Origin: an uncultured Oscillospiraceae bacterium
Lineage (GTDB): Bacteria > Bacillota > Clostridia > Oscillospirales > Oscillospiraceae
DNA: 15,619 nucleotides
Assembly: GCA_910579725.1 (NCBI GenBank)
Contig: CAJTUD010000024.1
Location: 22,156-37,774 of the forward strand
Reading direction: 5' to 3'
Made by a program: the position numbers and the translations under genes. The notes under the pieces are model-generated. The model searched no databases and had not been told where the DNA came from. It saw nothing but the letters and a program-made list of their open reading frames with translations. Of this stretch, positions 1-7,795 are shown piece by piece. Position 1 is the first letter of the stretch. Each line of letters begins with the position of its first letter.

Positions 1-996
1 CCGCTGTACACCTGGGCCGCCTCAGGGGTGCTGGAGGATCTGTGGCCTTGGATCGACCTGGACCGGGACATCCAGCGGGAGGACCTGATGACCCGGGTGC
101 TGGAGGCGGCGTCCATCGACGGAAAGCTCTACGAACTCTCTGCGGGCTTCTCCTTTGCCACTGCGGTCGGAGCGGAGGATGCCGTGGGAGACCGGACAGC
201 CTGGACGGAGGAGGAGATGTGGCAGGCTCTGGAGAATATGCCAGAGGGCTGCCTGGCGGTGTCGTACAGCAGAGAGGGGCTGCTGCGAGCGATGCTTCAG
301 ACCTTTTGGGACCGGCTTGTGGACTGGGAGAACGGAACGTGCGGTTTTGACAGCCAGGAGTTCCGGGAGATTCTGGCATTCTGCGGCCGGTTTCCGGAAG
401 AGAGCATACCTTATGGGGAGCGGCGGGAGATGCTGGGCGACCGGACGCTGATGCTGATGACCCAGCATCCCAGAAACTTCTGGGATTTGCAGAGCATTGA
501 GACAGATATCCGGGGAGAGACGTCCTTTGTGGGTCTCCCCAACCCTTGGGGGGCGACGGGGAGCGCCTTTTCCATGAACGGCGGTCTGGCCATGTCCAGC
601 GGCGGGCAGCACAAGGAGGAGGCCTGGGCCTTTCTGCGTACCCTGCTCCTGCCCGAGGGGCGGTTCTCCGGCAGCCCATTTGTCATCAACTTCCCCATTA
701 ACAGGGAGGCGTTTGAGGAGCTGGCCCAGATGGACGGCAAGAGCTTTGGCAGGACGGAGTACGGCTACTCCGACGCCAATGGGCGGTTCCACAGCTACCG
801 CAAGGCCACCGGGAAGGAGTATGCCCAGATCATGGCCCTGTACGAGGCGGTGGACGGCGTATACCGCTGGGACGACAGCCTGGGGGAGATTATTCTGGAG
901 ATCGCCGGAGCCTATTTCGCCGGGGACAAGAGTTTGGACGAAACAGCGGAGCTCATCCAGAACCGGGCGAAGCTGTATATCAGCGAGCAATCGTGA
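1..996 (+). CDS. Extracellular solute-binding protein, C-terminal part (5' end outside window)
   Basis: The reading frame is open from base 1 (PLYTWAASGVLEDLWPWIDL) to the TGA at 994-996, so the gene starts upstream; a GTG at 28 is only an internal codon. The 331 visible residues align along their whole length with the C-terminal half of the next gene product, sharing LEDLWPWIDLDRDI, FDSQEFRE, EAWAFLRT and AGAYFAGDKSLDETAELIQN. That places it in the family 1 type of ABC-transporter substrate-binding proteins, exported and usually lipid-anchored in Gram-positives; its signal peptide would lie outside the window. The ligand cannot be read from sequence; sugars or oligosaccharides are usual for the family. 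It ends 18 bases before the next start, so the two are probably co-transcribed. No permease or ATPase gene is seen nearby. Confidence 0.8.
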   Translation, partial: PLYTWAASGVLEDLWPWIDLDRDIQREDLMTRVLEAASIDGKLYELSAGFSFATAVGAEDAVGDRTAWTEEEMWQALENMPEGCLAVSYSREGLLRAMLQTFWDRLVDWENGTCGFDSQEFREILAFCGRFPEESIPYGERREMLGDRTLMLMTQHPRNFWDLQSIETDIRGETSFVGLPNPWGATGSAFSMNGGLAMSSGGQHKEEAWAFLRTLLLPEGRFSGSPFVINFPINREAFEELAQMDGKSFGRTEYGYSDANGRFHSYRKATGKEYAQIMALYEAVDGVYRWDDSLGEIILEIAGAYFAGDKSLDETAELIQNRAKLYISEQS

Positions 997-1014
997 GGGA
1001 AGGGAGGAGAAGCA

Positions 1015-3330
1015 GTGAAAAAGCGGACGCTGGCGCTGGCGTTGGTTCTGGCGCTGCTGCCGGGTCTGACAGCCTGCGGGAAGAGAGAAGAGCCGCCGGA
1101 GGAAACCGCCGTCTGTCTGGCGGAGCGCATCGACTATACCTCGGAGCTGGAGTGGATTGCGGACGGCTGCGGGGCGGGAGAGGATCTCTATCTTTTGGGC
1201 TGTGTTCCGGAGATAGACGAGAACGGCTGCCATAACGGGGATAGAGACCGTCTGATTCGCATCCCCCTGGAGGGGGGCGCTGCGCAGCCGCTGCCGGACT
1301 ATCGGAGCATTGCCGGGGAGAGCGGGTGGAACGTGCGGAGCTTTCCTGTACCGCTCAGCCTCCACGCCGGAACAGACGGCTCCCTTTGGCAGGCGGAGAA
1401 CGTGCGGGAGATCGTCTATGATCTGCCCGGCGATTTCGACCGGTATACCGGAGACTGGGGACTTTATGACTCTGAAGCCCGGAGCCGCTGGGTGCTGCGG
1501 CAGCTGGACGGAAGTGGGAAGGAGCTTTTCCGCTTTGAGCGGGATGAGGAGGAGCTAAACAGCCTGCTCCACTTTGAAGAGCTGATTGAGCTGCTGCCGG
1601 ATGGCGGCGATGTTGTGGTTCTAGGGGCTGCGGCCGTGGGGGTTCTCACGGCGGCGGGAGAGGTGCGCTTTACTCTTCCTATGGATCATCTGCTCGAGGA
1701 CTTTACGGTCACGCCTGCTCTGGTTCTGCTGGGAGACGGGCGCGTGGGTGTGACCTATCCTATGGGTATGGGGGCGGATTTCTATTTGTGTCTGCGCACG
1801 ATTGACAAGGAGGCGCACAGCTGGGGAAAGGAATACCTTCTGCCTTTTGACGGCGGCGTGTATGACGGAGATGAGAATGCGCTGTTCTATTATCTGGCGG
1901 GCAGCGATCTCCGGGCCTGGCGGGAGGACACACAGACGGCTGGGGAGGGAGAGAAACTTCTCAACTGGCTGGACGCGGGGATCGACTGCGAAGCACTGCA
2001 CTTTGTGGAACCCATGGAGGACGGCCGGGTGGCGGCCCTGGCCCGGACCGGGGAGAATAGTATGTGGATTGCAAACAGGACGGACGTCACTCCCGGCGCC
2101 ACGGAGCTGCTGCTCCTGTCGTCCGGTCCCTCGGAGAAAAAGGTGCTCACCTACGCGACCCTGGGTCTGAGTGGCGAGGACCGGGCGGCGATTCTGGAAT
2201 TCAACCGGACCAACCCGGAGTATCAGATTATGGTGAAGGACTATCTCGACTACAGTGCCGGCGGCTCCCGTCAGGATGCTATCACCCGTCTGGCCACGGA
2301 AGTCGGGGCGGGGAAGATGCCGGATATTCTGGTCATAGAGGATTTGCCTGTGGACCAGTGGGGCGCGGCGGGGCTGCTGGAGGATCTGTGGCCCTGGATC
2401 GATTTGGACCGGGACATTAGCCGGGAGAACCTGATGGAGCGGGTATTCCAGGCCATGGAGGTGGACGGAAAGCTCTATGAGATCACCGACGCATTCCAGT
2501 TCTGGACGCTGATGGGCGCGAAGGAGCTGGTGGGGGACCGCATGAGCTGGACCACAGAGGATCTGGAGGCGGCCCTGGCAAAGCTGCCGGAGGGGAGCGT
2601 CGGGATCGACGAGGGCGGCACCGGCCTGCTGCTGAGTATGCTGAATCTGGATTGGGATCAGTTTGTGGACTGGGAGAAGGGGACGTGCAGCTTTGACAGC
2701 CAGGAGTTCAGGGAGCTTCTGAAATTCTGCGGCGGTTTCCCCGAAAACGTGTCCGGCGACCGCTGGGAACGCGTGAATGACGGGCGGCAGGTGGTTTGCA
2801 GCATCTTCATGAATGATTTTGAGTCGGTTCAGGTGGCAAAGGCGGTAGTCAACGGGGAAGTCTCCTTTGTGGGCTATCCCAATGAGACGGGCAAGGTGGG
2901 CAGCAGCTTTTTTGCCCCGAGAACCCTCTCCATGAGCAGCAGCTGCCGGTATAAGGAGGGAGCCTGGGCCTTCCTGCGGACCATGTTGCTGCCCGGCGGC
3001 AGGCCGACGAACCCATTTTGGCAGCAAAACAAGTTCTTCACCAACCGGGAGAGCTTTGAAAAAGCAGCGCAGGCGGCGATGAGCTCGGAGATTTCCCATG
3101 CCTCGTATTACGGAAATATTTGCGTACGCTATGATAAGGTCAGCCAGGAGGAGTACGACCAGATTATGGCGCTGTACAACGCCGTGGATACGTTTTACCG
3201 CCAAAACATCAACCTGGAGACCATCATTGAGGAGGCGGCAGGGGCATACTTTGCCGGAGACAAGAGCCTGGACGAGACGGCGGAGCTGATACAAAACCGG
3301 GCGAAGCTGTATGTCAGTGAGCAAGCATAG
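1015..3330 (+). CDS. Lipoprotein: propeller-like region fused to an extracellular solute-binding domain
   Basis: This is a complete 771-residue protein starting at GTG 1015, with a GGGAGGAG ribosome binding site just upstream. Residues 1-21 form a lipoprotein signal peptide: KKR, a hydrophobic core, then the lipobox LTAC with Cys21 as the lipidation site. Residues of about 22-370 contain repeated short beta-strand blocks with turns such as GTDGSLW, DGSGKELF, AAGEVRFTL and EDGRVAALA, suggesting a beta-propeller-like sensor region. From about 374 (KKVLTYATLGLSGED) to the end it reads as a family 1 solute-binding protein, including the phrase KMPDILVIEDLP before the block shared with the previous gene. 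Family 1 proteins normally have about 400-450 residues, so the N-terminal half is an extra domain. It should sit on the outer face of the membrane. Ligand and role of the N-terminal region are unknown; the propeller call is inferred from the pattern only. Confidence 0.85.
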   Translation: MKKRTLALALVLALLPGLTACGKREEPPEETAVCLAERIDYTSELEWIADGCGAGEDLYLLGCVPEIDENGCHNGDRDRLIRIPLEGGAAQPLPDYRSIAGESGWNVRSFPVPLSLHAGTDGSLWQAENVREIVYDLPGDFDRYTGDWGLYDSEARSRWVLRQLDGSGKELFRFERDEEELNSLLHFEELIELLPDGGDVVVLGAAAVGVLTAAGEVRFTLPMDHLLEDFTVTPALVLLGDGRVGVTYPMGMGADFYLCLRTIDKEAHSWGKEYLLPFDGGVYDGDENALFYYLAGSDLRAWREDTQTAGEGEKLLNWLDAGIDCEALHFVEPMEDGRVAALARTGENSMWIANRTDVTPGATELLLLSSGPSEKKVLTYATLGLSGEDRAAILEFNRTNPEYQIMVKDYLDYSAGGSRQDAITRLATEVGAGKMPDILVIEDLPVDQWGAAGLLEDLWPWIDLDRDISRENLMERVFQAMEVDGKLYEITDAFQFWTLMGAKELVGDRMSWTTEDLEAALAKLPEGSVGIDEGGTGLLLSMLNLDWDQFVDWEKGTCSFDSQEFRELLKFCGGFPENVSGDRWERVNDGRQVVCSIFMNDFESVQVAKAVVNGEVSFVGYPNETGKVGSSFFAPRTLSMSSSCRYKEGAWAFLRTMLLPGGRPTNPFWQQNKFFTNRESFEKAAQAAMSSEISHASYYGNICVRYDKVSQEEYDQIMALYNAVDTFYRQNINLETIIEEAAGAYFAGDKSLDETAELIQNRAKLYVSEQA

Positions 3331-3354
3331 TTATTATTTCCAACAGGACGGAAA

Positions 3355-3363
3355 GTGAGGAGA
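3355..3363 (+). promoter_or_regulatory. Ribosome binding site that supports a TTG start
   Basis: AGTGAGGAG ends eight bases before TTG 3371. No ATG or GTG in this frame lies at a useful distance, so this site decides the TTG start of the small membrane protein. Confidence 0.6.
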
Positions 3364-3370
3364 AATTTTC

Positions 3371-3958
3371 TTGGAAGCAGGCGACAATAAAGACAATAAG
3401 AAAAAATCCCCCAAAAAGGGGAAGCAAGGGAAGTCGTCCAGCCGCTGGGCGGTGCAGGTGTTCTTCATCGCCGTGACGCTGTCGGCGGCGCTGAGCTTTG
3501 CCTCCGATCAGGCGCTGGACGGGGCGGGACTGGTGGTGGCTTTTGCGGTGCTGCTGGCGTTTATTCTGCTGGGCATCGTGTTTGATGTCATCGGCGTGTC
3601 GGTGACAGCGGCGGACGAAAAGCCGTTTCACTCCATGGCTGCCAGAAAAACGCCGGGAGCCAGGGAGGCTCTGAATCTTATCCGGAAGGCCGACAAGGTG
3701 TCCAGCTTCTGCAACGACGTGGTGGGAGACATCTGCGGCATCATTTCCGGTTCCACCGGAGCGGTGATTGTAGTGCAGATGCAGGCTGCGTTCAGTTTTC
3801 TGCCAATGGTTGTGACATCCCTGGCGGTGACGGCGCTGACTTCCGGACTGACCATCGGAGGCAAAGCCTTGGGCAAGAGCTTCGCCATTGCCAAGAGTAC
3901 GGCGGTGCTCCAGCTGGTGGGGAGGATCTTACATCTGTTCAGCCACAAGAAGAGGTGA
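3371..3958 (+). CDS. Small membrane protein, CorB-like (DUF21-type) family
   Basis: A 195-residue protein read from TTG 3371. It has a very basic, Lys-rich N-terminus (residues 9-25) that should stay in the cytoplasm, then hydrophobic segments at about 26-43, 51-76, 122-139 and 143-163. The stretch KADKVSSFCNDVVGDICGII and the phrase TIGGKALGKSFAI match what I recall of a clostridial family annotated as putative Mg2+/Co2+ transporter CorB. It lacks the CBS domains of real CorB/CorC proteins, so ion transport is unproven. It starts 40 bases after the lipoprotein gene, and its stop overlaps the ribosome binding site of dxs, so the two are likely translated from one message. The family name is recalled, not searched. 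Confidence 0.65.
   Translation: MEAGDNKDNKKKSPKKGKQGKSSSRWAVQVFFIAVTLSAALSFASDQALDGAGLVVAFAVLLAFILLGIVFDVIGVSVTAADEKPFHSMAARKTPGAREALNLIRKADKVSSFCNDVVGDICGIISGSTGAVIVVQMQAAFSFLPMVVTSLAVTALTSGLTIGGKALGKSFAIAKSTAVLQLVGRILHLFSHKKR
3951..3958 (+). promoter_or_regulatory. Ribosome binding site of dxs
   Basis: AGAGGTGA, overlapping the stop of the upstream gene, lies seven bases before TTG 3966. It fixes the dxs start at 3966 rather than at the TTG at 3888 inside the upstream gene; the longer version would add 26 residues with no resemblance to DXS N-termini. Confidence 0.6.
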
Positions 3959-3965
3959 ATCTATC

Positions 3966-5804
3966 TTGATTTTAGAGCATATTTCCTCCCCAGAAGATAT
4001 AAAAACGCTGGACGGCGGCCAACTGGTCCGGTTATGCGGAGAGCTGCGGGAATTTCTGGTGGAGAGTGTGGCATGCACTGGGGGCCATCTGGCCTCCAAT
4101 CTGGGGGCGGTGGAGCTGACAGTAGCCCTGCACCGGGTTTACAACACGGAGCGGGACCGGCTGGTGTTCGACGTGGGGCACCAGTGCTACGTTCACAAGA
4201 TTCTTACCGGGCGGCGGGAGCGGTTCGGGGGTCTAAGGCAGCTGAACGGCCTGGCGGGTTTCCCCAAGCCGGAGGAGAGCGTCCACGATGCTTTTGTGGC
4301 GGGGCACGCCTCCAATTCCGTGTCCGTGGCTCTGGGCATGGCCCGGGCCCGGACGCTGCGGGGAGAGGACTACGCCGTGGCGGCACTGCTGGGGGATGGG
4401 GCTCTCACCGGAGGGCTGGCTTATGAGGGGCTCAACGACGCGGGCGCGTCCGGAGAGAGGCTGGTGGTGATTCTCAACGACAACGGCATGTCCATCGATC
4501 CCAATGTGGGCGGCGTGGCCACACATCTCAGCCGCCTGCGGCTGCGTCCGGGATACTACCGGTTCAAGAAGGGCTACCGGACGGTGCTGGAGCATCTCCC
4601 CGGAGGCCGGACGGTGTATCAGTTCAACCACCGGCTCAAGAAAGGTGTCAAGCGGGCTATTTATCCCTGCTCCATGTTTGAGGACATGGGCTTCACCTAC
4701 ATGGGCCCGGTGAACGGGCACAACGTGGAGCAGCTGTGTACGGTTCTGGCCTGGGCGAGGGAGATGGGCGGACCGGTGCTGGTTCATGTGCGCACAGTGA
4801 AGGGGAAGGGTTACGCCCCCGCCGAGCGGCAGCCGGAGCGCAGTCACGGCGTAGCGCCTTTTGATCCGGCCGTGGGGCCGGATCTGGGACGAAGCATTGA
4901 TTTTTCCTATATCCTAGGTCACGAGCTGGTGGAGATGGCGGGAAAGGACCGGCGGCTGTGCGCCGTCACCGCCGCTATGGCGGAGGGAACGGGATTGCAG
5001 GAGTTTGCCTCGGCGTGGCCCAAGCGGTTTTTCGATGTGGGCATTGCCGAGGGCCATGCGGTGGCCATGGCGGCGGGCATGGCAAAGCAGGGGATGATTC
5101 CTGTGTTCGCCGTATATTCCACGTTTTTGCAGCGGGGCTTTGACATGCTGCTCCACGACGTAGCGCTTCAGGGGCTGCACGTAGTGCTGGCCGTGGATCG
5201 TGCGGGGCTGGTGGGCTCCGACGGTCCCACCCACCACGGGTGTCAGGATGTGGGGTATCTGACTCAGATCCCCGGTATGACGGTGCTGTGTCCGGCTTGC
5301 TTTGGAGAGCTGAAAGCCATGCTGCGGGCCGCCGCCGCCATGGACGGTCCTGTGGCCATCCGGTATCCCCGGGGCGGAGAGGGGCGGCAGTACCCGGACT
5401 GGAACGGGGAAACTGCGTCCTTGCTGCGGCAGGGAGCAGACGTGACGCTGGTGTCCTATGGGACACTGACGGATGAACTCCTGGCAGCGGCGGAGCTGCT
5501 GGAGGAGACAGGCGTCAGCGCGGAGGTTGTCGGACTCCACCGCATCGCACCCTTGGACGCGGAGCTGGTGGCGGAGTCGGTCCGGCGCACCGGACGGTTG
5601 CTGGTGCTGGAGGACTGCGTCGAAAACGGGTCCGTCGGGCAGCAGCTGGCCACTGCGCTGATGCAGAAGGGAATTCTGCCCAGGGCAATGGTTTTAAAGA
5701 ACCTGAAAGCCGGCTTTGCACCACAGGGCAGTGTGGCCCAACTGCGGAAGCTGTTGGGACTGGATGCCGGGAGCGTGGCGGAGGCGGTACAGGAGATGTT
5801 ATGA
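3966..5804 (+). CDS. dxs: 1-deoxy-D-xylulose-5-phosphate synthase
   Basis: DXS joins pyruvate and glyceraldehyde 3-phosphate, using thiamine diphosphate, to make 1-deoxy-D-xylulose 5-phosphate, the first step of the MEP isoprenoid pathway (and a precursor for thiamine and pyridoxal). The 612-residue protein from TTG 3966 begins MILEHISSPEDIKTL, as DXS proteins do, and has the family length. Visible motifs: GHQCYVHKILTGR (71-83), the cofactor motif GDGALTGGLAYEGLNDAG (143-160) with NDN at 171-173, FDVGIAEGHA with catalytic Glu362, VYSTFLQRGFD (383-393) and DRAGLVGSDGPTHHG (411-425). Some normally conserved spots differ: GPVNGHN in place of GPIDGHD, AEGHA in place of AEQHA, and GHASNSVS in place of GHSSTSIS. 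All three transketolase-type domains are present, so I expect an active but somewhat divergent enzyme. Confidence 0.95.
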   Translation: MILEHISSPEDIKTLDGGQLVRLCGELREFLVESVACTGGHLASNLGAVELTVALHRVYNTERDRLVFDVGHQCYVHKILTGRRERFGGLRQLNGLAGFPKPEESVHDAFVAGHASNSVSVALGMARARTLRGEDYAVAALLGDGALTGGLAYEGLNDAGASGERLVVILNDNGMSIDPNVGGVATHLSRLRLRPGYYRFKKGYRTVLEHLPGGRTVYQFNHRLKKGVKRAIYPCSMFEDMGFTYMGPVNGHNVEQLCTVLAWAREMGGPVLVHVRTVKGKGYAPAERQPERSHGVAPFDPAVGPDLGRSIDFSYILGHELVEMAGKDRRLCAVTAAMAEGTGLQEFASAWPKRFFDVGIAEGHAVAMAAGMAKQGMIPVFAVYSTFLQRGFDMLLHDVALQGLHVVLAVDRAGLVGSDGPTHHGCQDVGYLTQIPGMTVLCPACFGELKAMLRAAAAMDGPVAIRYPRGGEGRQYPDWNGETASLLRQGADVTLVSYGTLTDELLAAAELLEETGVSAEVVGLHRIAPLDAELVAESVRRTGRLLVLEDCVENGSVGQQLATALMQKGILPRAMVLKNLKAGFAPQGSVAQLRKLLGLDAGSVAEAVQEML

Positions 5805-5991
5805 TTTTTATGAAGACGGTGCGGTGGTGATCCAAAACATGACGGAGGCGAGACGGTGCGTCACCCTGGCGGCGGAATATTGCGGCCAGACGGCAGCAGC
5901 GTATGGTATCGGGACCCAGTTTATTCCCCCTTATGGAGACTGCCGCAACGACGATGATCTTGTGCTCTATTTATCAAAAAAGCTGCGGTAA
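5801..5991 (+). CDS. Small ORF of unknown function, probable frameshift near its start
   Basis: I do not recognise this protein. A frame encoding MTEARRCVTLAAEYCGQTAA and on to DDLVLYLSKKLR runs from ATG 5839 to TAA 5989-5991 (50 residues). GGTGATCC at 5826-5833, complementary to the 16S rRNA 3' end, lies just before that ATG. The same frame reads sensibly upstream (YEDGAVVIQNM) but has no start codon beyond GTG 5824. ATG 5801 overlaps the dxs stop (ATGA) and has AGGAG five bases ahead, yet it reads only nine codons (MIFMKTVRW) in a different frame. One extra T in the T5 tract at 5805-5809 would join them into MIFYEDGAVVIQNMTEAR. So either a 50-residue protein is made, or the true start lies at 5801 and the gene is frameshifted here. 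Coordinates span the joined version. Confidence 0.45.
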
Positions 5992-6005
5992 GGGAGGGAT
6001 GGGAA

Positions 6006-6683
6006 ATGACCAGCCGGGAAGTGAAGGAAATTGCTTATGGGCTGGGAGCGGAGCTGTGCGGGATAGCCGGTCTGGACCGCTTTGCGAGTGCACCGGAGGG
6101 GTATCATCCTTTGGACGCGTGGCCCGGATGCAGATCGGTGATCTCCTTTGCCTGCCGATTTCCGGCAGCTGGGGCTTCCTGTAAAAACGATGTGATATAC
6201 ACCAGAGTCCGCAACTCCGTCACGGGGAAGATGGACGCGATTGCACTGGATCTTTGTATTGAGTTGGAGAAGCAGGGAATAGCCTGCGTGCCTATCCCCA
6301 CCAATGAGAGCCGGTGGGATGAGAAAACCGGCCGCTGGAGGTCCATCGTTTCTCAGAAGCACGCCGCTCAGGCGGCGGGGCTGGGGACCATCGGGCGGCA
6401 TTCCCTGCTCATCACCCCGGAGCTGGGCAGCATGGTCTGGCTGGGGTGTGTGTTGTGTGGAGAGGAGCTGGAGGCGGACCTGATACGGGAACCGGTTTGC
6501 GACAATTGCGGAAAGTGCGTGGAGGTTTGCCCGGCCCACGCTTTAGACGGCAAGGAGCTGGTCCAGCAGGCGTGCTGGGACCACGCCTTTGGGGACGACC
6601 CTGAGAAACGGGTATGGCGCATTTCCTGCCATGCCTGCCGGGATGTGTGCCCCTACTGCCTGGGAAGCCGGAACGGAGGCTAA
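6006..6683 (+). CDS. Short QueG-like protein with two [4Fe-4S] clusters
   Basis: A 225-residue protein from ATG 6006, with GGGAGGG upstream. Residues of about 1-150 resemble the N-terminal domain of epoxyqueuosine reductase-type proteins (LGAELCGIAGLDRF, CRSVISFACRFP, then SQKHAAQAAGLGTIGRHSLL at 116-135). Two iron-sulphur cluster motifs follow: CDNCGKCVEVCP (Cys165, 168, 171, 175) and CHACRDVCPYC (Cys208, 211, 215, 218). True QueG enzymes, which reduce epoxyqueuosine in tRNA using cobalamin, are longer (over 300 residues) and carry extra C-terminal sequence. This protein stops right after the second cluster. It is therefore better described as a cytosolic QueG-family electron-transfer protein or reductase of unknown substrate. 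Its stop lies five bases before the next start, so the genes are probably coupled. Confidence 0.75.
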   Translation: MTSREVKEIAYGLGAELCGIAGLDRFASAPEGYHPLDAWPGCRSVISFACRFPAAGASCKNDVIYTRVRNSVTGKMDAIALDLCIELEKQGIACVPIPTNESRWDEKTGRWRSIVSQKHAAQAAGLGTIGRHSLLITPELGSMVWLGCVLCGEELEADLIREPVCDNCGKCVEVCPAHALDGKELVQQACWDHAFGDDPEKRVWRISCHACRDVCPYCLGSRNGG

Positions 6684-6687
6684 TGGA

Positions 6688-7254
6688 ATGGTAAAAAAAG
6701 ATATGCGCCGCAGCGACTGGCGCCGTATCCTCCGGCGGGAGTACATCAGCCGGGACTGCCAAATGTACGGACGCAGGGGAAAGGAGAGCCTGCTGGTCAT
6801 CCGGGAGATAACCGGGCCTTTGATAGTCCACGACGGGGGCGAGGATGTGCTGATTGCGGAGAAGGACTATGCCTGGGTGCAGATCGCCCTGGAGGGGCTG
6901 CCCTTCTGGCTGACCGCCATGTACGACGCCCAGGGGCGGCTGATCCAGATCTATTTCGATATTACCGCAGGTAACCGGTTTGACGACCCGGAAAATCCGA
7001 CGTTTGTGGATATGTATCTGGATATCGTGGTGAACAGCCGAGGAGAGCTGTTTGTGATGGATCAGGATGAACTGGACGAAGCCCTGGCGAAGGAAATGAT
7101 TACAGCGGAAGAGTGGAACAAGGCCGAGACGGCCTGTACATACTTGTACGCATATCTGACGGGAAACCGGGAAGCCGTGACCGAACTGTGCGGGCGGGTG
7201 TACCGGGAGTTGGGGGAGCGGCTGGCTTCCCGGAAAGAGGGGGAACAAATATGA
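6688..7254 (+). CDS. DUF402 domain protein, possible nucleotide phosphatase
   Basis: A 188-residue protein read from ATG 6688, with GGAGG eight bases upstream; starts further upstream would lie inside the QueG-like gene. The N-terminus is basic (KKDMRRSDWRRILRREYISR). The DUF402 signature follows: YAWVQIALEGLPFWLTAMYD (61-80), then the acid-rich strands YFDIT (89-93), FVDMYLDIVV (106-115) and FVMDQDELDEAL (122-133), whose Asp residues bind metal in characterised members. Known DUF402 proteins include a nucleoside tri/diphosphate phosphatase of Gram-positives and the phosphonate-pathway hydrolase FomD, so phosphate-ester hydrolysis is likely but the substrate is unknown. The stop overlaps the next start as ATGA, indicating translational coupling. 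Confidence 0.75.
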   Translation: MVKKDMRRSDWRRILRREYISRDCQMYGRRGKESLLVIREITGPLIVHDGGEDVLIAEKDYAWVQIALEGLPFWLTAMYDAQGRLIQIYFDITAGNRFDDPENPTFVDMYLDIVVNSRGELFVMDQDELDEALAKEMITAEEWNKAETACTYLYAYLTGNREAVTELCGRVYRELGERLASRKEGEQI

Positions 7255-7781
7255 TCGAGATCAGAGAAATCGACGGGATTCATCAGGCGGATATCAATAT
7301 CCCCAACGAACCCTTTTTGCTGTTCGGCAGGATGGAGATCTCCTATGCCGACGGAAAATGGGGACATAAAGATGTTATTTTTGACAAGGAAAATATGTCG
7401 GAAATGTGCTTTCCGGATGAAAACTATGACTATGAGGCGATGAAGGAGAACAGTGTGTTCCTGGGGGCCTACGATGGGGAGCAGTGCGTGGGTCTGGCGA
7501 TTCTCCAGGATGCGTTTTTCAAGTATATGTACCTCTACGACCTGAAGGTGTCCGGGGCCTGCCGGGGCAAGGGCGTGGGCCATGCGCTGATGAAAAAGGC
7601 AGCGGAGGTTTGCAAGGCCAGAGGATACCGGGGCCTCTACACCCAGGGCCAGAACAACAACCTGGGAGCCTGCAAATTCTACATCAAAGCCGGCTTCCGC
7701 ATCGGCGGATTGGATACGGAGGTTTACAAGGGCACCAGTCAGGAGGGCAAGGCTGACATCCTGTTTTATCTGGATGTATAG
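7251..7781 (+). CDS. GNAT family N-acetyltransferase, streptothricin acetyltransferase-like
   Basis: A 176-residue protein from ATG 7251, overlapping the previous stop (ATGA), with AGAGGGGG upstream. It shows the GNAT acetyl-CoA motif: the strand YLYDLKVSGA followed by RGKGVGHALM (105-114), which forms the pyrophosphate-binding loop, then NNNLGACKFYIKAGF (135-149), the usual GNAT tail motif. The opening (EIDGIHQADINIPNEPFLLF) and the order of motifs resemble the streptothricin acetyltransferase (Sat) group, which acetylates an amino group of the antibiotic. Many relatives of that group have unknown substrates, so antibiotic resistance is not claimed. It is cytosolic. It lies 14 bases ahead of the phosphorylase-like gene and is probably co-transcribed with it. 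Confidence 0.85.
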   Translation: MIEIREIDGIHQADINIPNEPFLLFGRMEISYADGKWGHKDVIFDKENMSEMCFPDENYDYEAMKENSVFLGAYDGEQCVGLAILQDAFFKYMYLYDLKVSGACRGKGVGHALMKKAAEVCKARGYRGLYTQGQNNNLGACKFYIKAGFRIGGLDTEVYKGTSQEGKADILFYLDV

Positions 7782-7795
7782 GCGAGAGAAAAGAA

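Noticed and set aside
1621..3324. Long open frame (about 567 codons) on the minus strand
   Set aside because: It lies entirely opposite the lipoprotein gene, which has a signal peptide, a ribosome binding site and a clear family match. Long antisense frames are expected in GC-rich coding DNA.
3888..3965. Upstream TTG start for dxs
   Set aside because: It lies in the end of the CorB-like gene and adds residues unlike any DXS; the TTG at 3966 has a good ribosome binding site and gives the usual DXS beginning.
7251..7781. Antibiotic-resistance gene call for the GNAT protein
   Set aside because: The similarity to streptothricin acetyltransferases is at motif level only, and many relatives have other substrates; there is no mobile-element context.
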